This document shows, piece after piece, positions 39,442-47,500 of a stretch of 64,000 bases of DNA. The notes beneath the pieces are model-generated. The model made no database searches, was not told where the DNA came from, and was given only the letters and a program-made list of their open reading frames with translations. The position numbers and the translations under genes are program-made. Every line of letters starts with the position of its first letter. Positions within the stretch are counted from its first letter, which is position 1. Source of the stretch: Sphingobacteriales bacterium (GTDB taxonomy: Bacteria > Bacteroidota > Bacteroidia > Chitinophagales > UBA2359); assembly GCA_016700115.1 (NCBI GenBank), contig CP064999.1, positions 5,079,501 through 5,143,500 of the forward strand, read 5' to 3'.

Positions 39442-40275
39442 ATGGACAAAACCGGCACTCAACCTGATGTTTCCCCCTTAGCTCATGTTCATCCGGGAGC
39501 TAAAATCGGAAGCAACACCATTATCTTACCATTTTCCTACATCGAGGCTGACGTTGAGATTGGCAACAACTGCAAAATAGGACCTAACGCTACCATTTTG
39601 AATGGTACCCGACTTGGCGACAATTGTCAGGTTTTTCCCGGAGCAGTCCTTGGCGCAATTCCCCAAGACCTGAAATTCGTTGGAGAATATACCACTGCCG
39701 AAATCGGCAACAACACCACCATCCGCGAATGTGTTACCATTAACCGCGGAACAGCCTATGCCGGAAAAACAGTAGTCGGCAACAACTGCCTCCTGATGGC
39801 CTATGTTCATATCGCTCACGATTGTTTGTTGGGCGATAATGTGATTTTAGCAAACAGCACCAATCTCGCAGGGCATGTAATGATTGACGAATTTGCCATC
39901 TTAGAAGGCTTTGTAGGTGTTCAGCAGTTTGTCCATATCGGCGCACATAGTTTTGTAGCTGCAACCTCTTTTGTACGGAAAAACGTACCCCCATTCGTAA
40001 AAGCAGCAAGAGAGCCTTTATCCTATGCAGGAGTAAATTCGGTAGGGCTGACAAGGCGGGGGTACAGCGCATTAACCATCCGGCACATTCAAAACATCTA
40101 CCGGTATATCTTTGTGATGGGATATTCGTTACATAACGCTTTGAATATGGTAGAAAATCATGTTGAAAACACCCCTGAAACACAACAGATCCTGAACTTC
40201 ATAAGAAATTCAACCAAAGGAATCATCAAAGGACTGGAAAAAACAGCACAGCCAAACGAAACCGAAGATGTTTAA
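39442..40275 (+). CDS. lpxA: UDP-N-acetylglucosamine acyltransferase
   Basis: A 277-residue trimeric beta-helix enzyme that transfers a 3-hydroxyacyl chain to UDP-GlcNAc, the first lipid A step. Hexapeptide repeats run to about residue 190; the catalytic His is in MAYVHIAHDCLLGD; IPQDLKF and GFVGVQQFVHIGAHSFV are typical; the helical C-terminal domain is intact. It overlaps the start of the ABC ATPase gene by 8 nt (translation coupling likely). The gap from lpxC/fabZ is 224 bp and holds no gene. Confidence 0.96.
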   Translation: MDKTGTQPDVSPLAHVHPGAKIGSNTIILPFSYIEADVEIGNNCKIGPNATILNGTRLGDNCQVFPGAVLGAIPQDLKFVGEYTTAEIGNNTTIRECVTINRGTAYAGKTVVGNNCLLMAYVHIAHDCLLGDNVILANSTNLAGHVMIDEFAILEGFVGVQQFVHIGAHSFVAATSFVRKNVPPFVKAAREPLSYAGVNSVGLTRRGYSALTIRHIQNIYRYIFVMGYSLHNALNMVENHVENTPETQQILNFIRNSTKGIIKGLEKTAQPNETEDV

Positions 40276-40909
40276 ATTAGATTTGCAAAATGTCGGAAAA
40301 CGGTATCGCCTCGAATGGATCTTCCAAAACGTCAGCTATTCGTTTGAAAGCGGCACAGCCTATGCTGTTTTAGGAGGAAACGGAACCGGCAAATCCACAT
40401 TGCTCCAAATAATTTGCGGAAGCCTCATGCCCACAAAAGGAACCGTTCTGTATCAATCTGAAGGCAAAACCATCGAAAACACAGAAACTTACCGCTATCT
40501 GAGTTTGGCAGCCCCCTATCTCGAACTGATTGAAGAGTTTTCATTGGTCGAATTAATCAGGTTTCAGCTTCAGTTCAAACCTTTTGTCAGCGGATTTAAA
40601 GAAACCGACCTCATCGAACTGTTGCAGCTTAGTCATGCCCGGCATAAACGCATCTCTTTCTTTTCTTCGGGAATGAAACAAAGGGTAAAATTAGGTTTGG
40701 CTGTTTTGGCAGACTGCCCCTTGCTTTTATTGGACGAGCCAACCACAAACCTCGACAGCCGGGCAGTTGATTGGTATCTGTCCATCATTGAACAATTTGC
40801 CAAAGATAAATTAGTCGTTATTGCATCAAACCAACCGGTCGAATATAGCTTTTGCCAACAGTTTCTGACCATCAGCGATTTTAGCCCGAATAAAATACCG
40901 GCAGAATAA
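40268..40909 (+). CDS. ABC transporter ATP-binding protein
   Basis: A 213-residue ATPase subunit. Walker A GGNGTGKST (about residue 36), a signature region reading FFSSGMKQRVKLG in place of LSGGQ, Walker B LLLLDEPTTNLD, and a switch His replaced by Asn/Gln in IASNQPVE. No permease gene is adjacent. Its start overlaps the lpxA stop by 8 nt, so it is made with the lipid A enzymes; export of an envelope component is a guess. It is short, like CcmA-type subunits. Confidence 0.85.
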   Translation: MFKLDLQNVGKRYRLEWIFQNVSYSFESGTAYAVLGGNGTGKSTLLQIICGSLMPTKGTVLYQSEGKTIENTETYRYLSLAAPYLELIEEFSLVELIRFQLQFKPFVSGFKETDLIELLQLSHARHKRISFFSSGMKQRVKLGLAVLADCPLLLLDEPTTNLDSRAVDWYLSIIEQFAKDKLVVIASNQPVEYSFCQQFLTISDFSPNKIPAE

Positions 40910-40921
40910 GCCAACCCACTG

Positions 40922-42145
40922 TTACAAAGTAGAGGCTATCAATAGGTTCAAATCGGTATATCGGATGTTAAAACGCTCGCTCATGTGCTGATTTGTGAGA
41001 TGTCCTTTATAAATATAAGCCCCGTTTCTGACACCGCTGCTGTTGCGCATCAGGTTTTCAAACCCTCCAAACTCATGGGTTTTGAGCAACATCGGGGTCA
41101 GAACATGGCTGAGGGCTAATGAGGAGGTTTTAGACACCCTCGAAGCAATGTTCGGTACGCAATAATGTATCACATCGTGTTTCAGAAATACCGGTTTGTC
41201 ATGTGAGGTAATCTCAGAGGTTTCAAAACATCCGCCCTGGTCAATACTGACATCCACTATCACTGAACCGGGTTTCATTTTTTGAACCATACTCTCGGTA
41301 ACGATAATCGGCGTTTCCCCTTTTTCCGAATGTATGGCACCCACCGCAAGGTCGGCTTTCGACAGTTCCTGTTGCAGCGTCAAAGGGTTGATTACGGAGG
41401 TATATACCCGGACATTGACGTTGTTTTGCAGTCTCATCAGTTTATAAATATTGTTGTCAAAAACCCGGACTTCGGCACCGAGACCCAAGGCAGCACGAAC
41501 CGCAAATTCGCCGACAACGCCGGCACCAAGGATCACCACCCGTGCAGGAGGAACCCCCGATATCCCTCCCATTAAAATACCGGGGCCGTTGTTTAAATTA
41601 CTTAAATATTCAGCTCCTATCAGAATTGCAGCATTACCCGCAATTTCACTGAGAGCTCTGACAATCGGAAAGCTGCCGCTCTCGTCTTTGATGTATTCAT
41701 AAGCAAGGGCAGTAACTTTTTTGTGAATCAGTCGGTAAAGGATCTCGTCTTTTAATGTGGGCAAGTGAATGGGTGAAAAAACCGTTTGCTGAACTTGTAG
41801 CAGATCAATCTGATCTTCGGTAATAGGTGCCGATTTGAGAATAATGTCTGCCTCAAAGACCTGTCTGACATCGTAGGCTATCTCTGCCCCCGCTTCCGAA
41901 AATTCACGGTCATAAAAAAAAGATTTTTCACCTGCCCCAGCCTCAATCAAAACACGGTGTCCCCGGTTGACCAACAACTCCACCGCTTCGGGAGTTAACG
42001 GAACTCGGTTTTCCTGAAAAGAACGCTCTCTTGGAATTCCGATAAACAGTTTGCTTTTTTTTACCTGAGTAGTGAGCAATGCTTCTTGCGGAATAACACC
42101 ATATTGTGTTCCAAAGGAAGAATAAACCGGATTTTGCTCATTCAT
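40922..42145 (-). CDS. ald: Alanine dehydrogenase
   Basis: A 407-residue NAD-dependent enzyme interconverting alanine and pyruvate plus ammonia. Motifs: IGIPRERSFQENRVPLTPE (substrate Arg), ILKSAPIT with the catalytic Lys, PIHLPTL with the catalytic His, the Rossmann loop VVILGAGVVGEFAVRAALG, and IVDVSIDQGGCFETS with the Asp. The start at 42145 overlaps the tsaE stop by 8 nt; the open frame extends further upstream, but into tsaE. The Bacteroidota type carries ~35 extra N-terminal residues compared with the Bacillus enzyme. It is the last gene of porX - tsaE - ald. Confidence 0.92.
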   Translation of the reverse strand: MNEQNPVYSSFGTQYGVIPQEALLTTQVKKSKLFIGIPRERSFQENRVPLTPEAVELLVNRGHRVLIEAGAGEKSFFYDREFSEAGAEIAYDVRQVFEADIILKSAPITEDQIDLLQVQQTVFSPIHLPTLKDEILYRLIHKKVTALAYEYIKDESGSFPIVRALSEIAGNAAILIGAEYLSNLNNGPGILMGGISGVPPARVVILGAGVVGEFAVRAALGLGAEVRVFDNNIYKLMRLQNNVNVRVYTSVINPLTLQQELSKADLAVGAIHSEKGETPIIVTESMVQKMKPGSVIVDVSIDQGGCFETSEITSHDKPVFLKHDVIHYCVPNIASRVSKTSSLALSHVLTPMLLKTHEFGGFENLMRNSSGVRNGAYIYKGHLTNQHMSERFNIRYTDLNLLIASTL

Positions 42146-42554
42146 GTTGCCGAATAGTGATTGTTCTGTAATTTTGTTCGTCCTTTTCGAGCTGAACCCA
42201 AACACAAGAATTGTCCAAAAGGGGTTCGATGATTTCCGGCCATTCAATCAGGCAATAAGCCCCGCTGTTCAGGTAATCGAGAATACCGATGTCTAAGGCC
42301 TCTTCCAGATTCTTTAAACGGTAAAGATCGAGGTGATAAATCACTGTTTTCCCCTTATATTCATTTGCCAGAGAATAAGTAGGACTGTTCACCAAATCGG
42401 AACTGCCCAGCTTCCTGCAAATCTCTTTGATAAAGGTGGTTTTACCAACTCCCATTTCTCCGCTAAATGCAAAAATACGATAATTACCGAAACTACCCAA
42501 TAGCTGTTCGGCAGTAACCGGCAATTCGGATATAGTTTTAACCGTCAGGGTCAT
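42138..42554 (-). CDS. tsaE: tRNA threonylcarbamoyladenosine biosynthesis ATPase TsaE
   Basis: A 138-residue P-loop ATPase required for the t6A37 modification of ANN-decoding tRNAs, working with TsaB and TsaD. It shows Walker A GEMGVGKTTFIK, VNSPTYSLANEY, HLDLYRL and CLIEWPEII, all diagnostic of TsaE. Full length. It is 17 bp downstream of porX and overlaps ald. Confidence 0.95.
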   Translation of the reverse strand: MTLTVKTISELPVTAEQLLGSFGNYRIFAFSGEMGVGKTTFIKEICRKLGSSDLVNSPTYSLANEYKGKTVIYHLDLYRLKNLEEALDIGILDYLNSGAYCLIEWPEIIEPLLDNSCVWVQLEKDEQNYRTITIRQHE

Positions 42555-42571
42555 GTTATTTCCGGCGCGAG

Positions 42572-44134
42572 TTATTTAGAAGTAAACCTGGCAATGGGGA
42601 TAATGACTTCTTCGAGCGATAAACCCCCGTGCTGAAAGGTGTCTTTATAGTAATTGACAAAGTGATTGTAATTGTTCGGATAAACAAAGAACATATCTTC
42701 TTTGGCAAAAATAAAAGACGAACTGACATTTGGCTGTGGCAACATAGCCTGTCGGGGATTGACTACTTCAAACACATCTTTGGGGTCATAATTCAGGTTT
42801 TTACCGTGTTTATACCTGAGATTGGTGGTCGTGTTGCGGTCGCCAATAACCTTACTGGGGCGGCGAACCCGAATACTTCCATGGTCGGTGGTAATAAACA
42901 GGTTGATTTTTTTGCCTTCCAATCTGCGCAAAGCCTGCCACAGCGGCGAATGTATAAACCAGGAACGGGTAATTGAGCGGTATGCCGCTTCGTCGTTTGC
43001 CAGCTCTTTCAACATCTCCATTTCGGTTCGGGCATGTGAAAGCATATCCATAAAATTATACACAATAACATTCAACTGATTGCCCAGCATATTGTGAATG
43101 TTTTCCGTCATCACCTTAGCATCCTGATTGCTGGTAATCTTGGTATAACTGGTTTTATAGAACAGATTCAACCTGTCCAACTGATCTGCCAGAAACATCT
43201 CTTCAAACAAGTTTTTACCCCCTTCGTCTGCATCGTTTTTCCATTGGCTTGGAAACCGGCGGGCAATATCAAACGGCAACATCCCTGCAAAAATCGCATT
43301 GCGGGCATAATGGGTGGATGTTGGCAGAATACTGTAATAGGCATCTTCTTCCACAAACTTAAACACCTCTGACAAAATAGGCTGAATCTCTTTCCATTGA
43401 TCGAAGCGCAGATTGTCAATCAAGATCATAAAATTGGGAATCTCGGGGTCAATATGAGGAAAGATTTTGTCACGCATCAAAGTATGCGACATCGTGGGCA
43501 TTTCTTCTTTTGACGGGCGGTTTTGAATCCAATTGAAATAATTGCGAACCACAAACTTGCAAAAACCATTGTTGGCTTCCGTTTTTTGCATCTGGAAAAC
43601 CTCCTGCATTTCTTCGGTTTTCGATTTGTCTAATTCCAATTCCCAATAAATCAGATTTTTATATACCTCTACCCAGGTGTGGTAATCATCACTCATCTGA
43701 ATATTGCTGAATATTCCCGAAAAAGCGCGTTGATAGCGAGAGGTTGTCCCTTCGCTCACCAACCTTTTGTTGTCTATAATCTTTTTAAGGGTCAGTAAAA
43801 TCTGATTGGGATTGACCGGTTTAATCAGATAATCGGAAATCTGCGAACCGATGGCTTCTTCCATAATATGCTCGGCTTCGTTTTTGGTAATCATCACCAC
43901 CGGCAAATTGGTGTTGGCGAGCTTTATTTCAGACAAGGTTTCAAGACCGGAAATGCCCGGCATTGATTCGTCTAAAAAAACAACATCAAAGGATTCGTCT
44001 TTACTTTTTTCGATGGCATCGTAGCCGTTTGTTACTGCCGTTATTTCATATCCCTTTTTCTGAAGAAATAAAATCTGAGGTTTCAGGTTGTCTATTTCAT
44101 CGTCTGCCCAAAGAATTTTGATGTTTTTTGACAT
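42572..44134 (-). CDS. porX: PorX-type response regulator with PglZ/alkaline-phosphatase-like output domain
   Basis: A 520-residue two-domain regulator of the type IX secretion system. Residues 1-120 are a receiver domain: acid pocket Asp11/Asp12, phosphoacceptor Asp55 in VVFLDESMPGI, Thr in MITKN, Lys in YLIKPVNP. The rest is a PglZ domain of alkaline-phosphatase fold, with MILIDNLRFDQW (metal/nucleophile region), STHYARNAIFAGMLP and FITTDHGSIRV. In Porphyromonas and Flavobacterium PorX pairs with PorY and a SigP sigma; no PorY is in this window. The start at 44134 places the receiver domain at the N-terminus; the frame runs 66 bp further upstream. Confidence 0.93.
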   Translation of the reverse strand: MSKNIKILWADDEIDNLKPQILFLQKKGYEITAVTNGYDAIEKSKDESFDVVFLDESMPGISGLETLSEIKLANTNLPVVMITKNEAEHIMEEAIGSQISDYLIKPVNPNQILLTLKKIIDNKRLVSEGTTSRYQRAFSGIFSNIQMSDDYHTWVEVYKNLIYWELELDKSKTEEMQEVFQMQKTEANNGFCKFVVRNYFNWIQNRPSKEEMPTMSHTLMRDKIFPHIDPEIPNFMILIDNLRFDQWKEIQPILSEVFKFVEEDAYYSILPTSTHYARNAIFAGMLPFDIARRFPSQWKNDADEGGKNLFEEMFLADQLDRLNLFYKTSYTKITSNQDAKVMTENIHNMLGNQLNVIVYNFMDMLSHARTEMEMLKELANDEAAYRSITRSWFIHSPLWQALRRLEGKKINLFITTDHGSIRVRRPSKVIGDRNTTTNLRYKHGKNLNYDPKDVFEVVNPRQAMLPQPNVSSSFIFAKEDMFFVYPNNYNHFVNYYKDTFQHGGLSLEEVIIPIARFTSK

Positions 44135-44421
44135 ATTGATTATTATGTGTTGAATTTTAAAATCAGGAAACCACCATTCAGGGTTTAGGTTTCCTTTCAA
44201 AGATCTAAGCGTTTACTAACCAACAAACCCCCTTTATTATTGCAAGGTTCGATTTTTTACTACTTTTTCTGATACAAGCATAATTAAGTTTTCAACATTT
44301 TTTTGAATGTTTAATACAAGTAATCTCACAATTCACTATCTTACACCATCATAAAAAAACACATTGGGGAACACAAACTAACTAACAAAACATTCTTTAA
44401 ACCGCATTAAAACACCAATTT

Positions 44422-44523
44422 ATGCGTAATGAAAAAAGTTCTTTCCCAGTTTCATGCTTTAAGTACCTGGTTTTCTTCGTATCTCTTTCCTTATATATAT
44501 GGGGGGGGGTAATGTGTATATAA
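44422..44523 (+). CDS. Short ORF encoding the signal peptide of the next gene, out of frame
   Basis: ATG at 44422 gives 33 codons: MRNEKSSFPVSCFK, then a hydrophobic run (YLVFFVSLSLYIW), then it reads out of frame through a G9 run and stops at 44521. A single extra G (G10) would join this in frame to the large protein, giving a proper signal peptide ending in the YIKAQ|ES cleavage site, like the LKAQ|EYY of the neighbours. This is an observation on the given sequence; the real state in the cell is not known. Confidence 0.6.
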   Translation: MRNEKSSFPVSCFKYLVFFVSLSLYIWGGVMCI

Positions 44524-47500
44524 AAGCACAGGAATCAACATTTGACGAAATGGATGATGAAGCTTACAATCTGCTTTACATGATGTCGGTTTCCGATACC
44601 TCATTTATGGCTATTTGCAATATGGCAGATAACTACCTCCAAAGCCATCCCAATGCAAACCGTTTTGCCAAGCATTATGCAAGATGGAATATGTTTTGGA
44701 GTAATAGAGTTGGCCCGAACGGCAGCATTTTTGATGCCAGAAATGCCATGGCCAATTGGACAGAAAACGAGCCTGTTTGCAACGAACAAGGAAACTGGCA
44801 TACGCTTTCTTCAAAACTATGTCCTGATATTCAGGCAAGAGGAATTGTGATTAGTGTATATTCCCCTCCAAGTACTCCAAGTACCATTTATGCAGGAAGC
44901 AATACAGCCGGGTTGTGGAAAACAACCGACGACGGTTTTAACTGGGTGTGTATAACGGACCAAATCCGTATGCCTGGACTTGGAATTAATTCTATATTGT
45001 TACTTGAGGAATCGGAAGATTGTACTGAAGAATTGTTAATAGCTTCGGGACTTACTTCTCAGGTAGCTAATCATTACGGTATTGGAGTTTTGAAATCTTG
45101 TGACGGGGGTGCAACTTGGGAAGAAAGCAATCCTTGGTCGGCAAGCTGGGGAGAAGTAAGCGTAAAACTGATGCAAGACCCGACGGACCCGAATACCGTT
45201 TGGTGTTTAGGAACCGAAAGCCTTTGGAAAAGCAATGACAGAGGGGCAACTTGGGAAGCCATCGAAAATTTACCTGCCGTTAGTGTAAACGGTCTCCATT
45301 TTTCTGATATGGAATTTTTATCCGGCAATCCAGACATCATATTTTTAAGCACTAGAGGCGGTGATGCCCAATTATATCGCATAGACAGCATTGACCCCGT
45401 AACTCATACAGCAACATGGGTAAATTTAACGCCCAATCCAAGCAATCCGAAACAACAAATTTTATTAGAAACTTCCGGAAACAATATTTTCACAATGTAT
45501 AGGACAACCTATAACGGAACCAATTACGTTAATACAATAAGCCGAAGCAACGATTTGGGCAATTCATGGACAGATAATGATCCTGTCGGTATTCAAAATG
45601 AAGGAATAAACCATGCCCTTGTAACCTTTAAAGTAAACCCAATTGATGAAAACGTAATGTACTTTGGCAAGGTTGATTTATATAAATCAACTGATGGGGG
45701 ATACAACTTTATTCAAAAAACAGTCACTAATTCAAACGTTCAAGGAACGGGGCCAAACTCGTTTCATTGCGACATAAGGGCATTGCAAATTCAATCGGCC
45801 TCTATCGGTGGGAATAGCGATGTACTATTGATTGGCAATGATGGCGGAGTTAGTCGAAACTCATTTGGAGGAGCACCTAATCAATATCTAAATCTCAACC
45901 GCGAAAGCAGCACTGCCGGCAGCAGCCTTAATATCACACAGTATTACGATATTGCCAACTCCTCTTTAAGACCGGGTGTTGTAGCCGGAGGCACACAAGA
46001 CAACAGCTTTTTTAAGTACGAAAACGGTCAATTGGTCTGTTATGTCAAAGGAGGGTGTGATGACCCTGTAGCAACCACAGCTTTAAAAGGCGATGGCGGA
46101 CAAACCATTATCAGTTGGGCAAATCCCGATATAGTCCTTACAAGAACAAATGGACTTTTATATCTTTCAACTGATGGTGGCAATCAGTTTCTTGAGTCCA
46201 TAGCACCCGTTTCTGGAGTTGAATCCTTTTTTGATCCTAAAATGGTTCAAGATCCAAAAAATTCCAATATTGTTTACTATGCAAAAGGGCATTGGTTCCA
46301 TAAAATAGATTTAAGCTTAAACCCTCTCGACGAAGTCTTAAGTGTTCTATTTACTGGAGTTGGCGGTGTTAGTGCTTTGGCTGTTGCTCCATCAGATCCT
46401 AAAACAGTTTTTATTGCATTTAAAGATTTTGCGGTTGCTAACAGATTTTTTAAGTCTGAGAATGGTGTTGACTTTATAGATGTGGCATCATTTTCTCCCG
46501 ATATCGGCGGCATTACAGGGAATTTCGTTATCACCGATATTGCCATACATCCGCAAAATCCCGAAAAAATATGGATAAGTCTAAGCAACTTTAATCAGGG
46601 AGCGCGTGTTAAGCACTCCTCGGACGGCGGTGAAACATGGGGTGAATTCGGTTCGGGGCTGCCCGGAGTACCCGTTAACAAATTAGTCTATCATGTCGGC
46701 TCGAACGATGTCATTTATGCCGCCACAGACGTGGGAGTGTACCGGTACAACCCCGATACCGAAATTTGGGAATGTTACAACAACGGGCTTCCCGTTTGCG
46801 TGGTCAAGGGAATCGAAATAGACTATTGCAAGCAACTCCTGCACATTGGTACGTTCGGCCGCGGTATTTGGGAGTCCCCATTGGCACCCCTTACCAATAC
46901 CTGGCAAATCACCCAAAACACAACTTGGGAAGCCAATATCGTTACCAACAGCAGTACCGATATAGAAATCATGCCCGGCGCAAAACTCACGCTGAGAGGT
47001 AAGCTTAATCTGGCAGAAAACAAAAGGGTGATTGTCCAAAGAGGCGCGAAATTGGTGATGGAAGGAGACGGCAACCCCGGCAGCGACAATGGGCTACTGA
47101 CCAATGGTTGCGGCGACAGACACCTCGGCATTGAAGTATGGGGCAACCCCGCCGTCCACCATGAATCATTGTTTCCCACAGGGGCAAACCCAGCAGACCT
47201 CAGTGCTACCGACTACGACGAAGACGTTACCTTAAATGCCGAAGACCCGGGCATGGTCATCCTCAAAAACAACGCACGCATAGAATACTCGCGTTCCGCA
47301 GCCATCACCACACAAAGACGGGGCGGAGACTTCCCCGAATACTACGGGGGGATTGTATATACCGAAAACAGCAACTTTCACAACAACCGGAAAGCTGTCG
47401 AAATGATGCAATACAAACCCTTCAATTTCAGCCATTTCCGCGACTGTACCATCACCGCCGACAGCAACCATTCCATACCTTTTGAAGGCATTACCATTTG

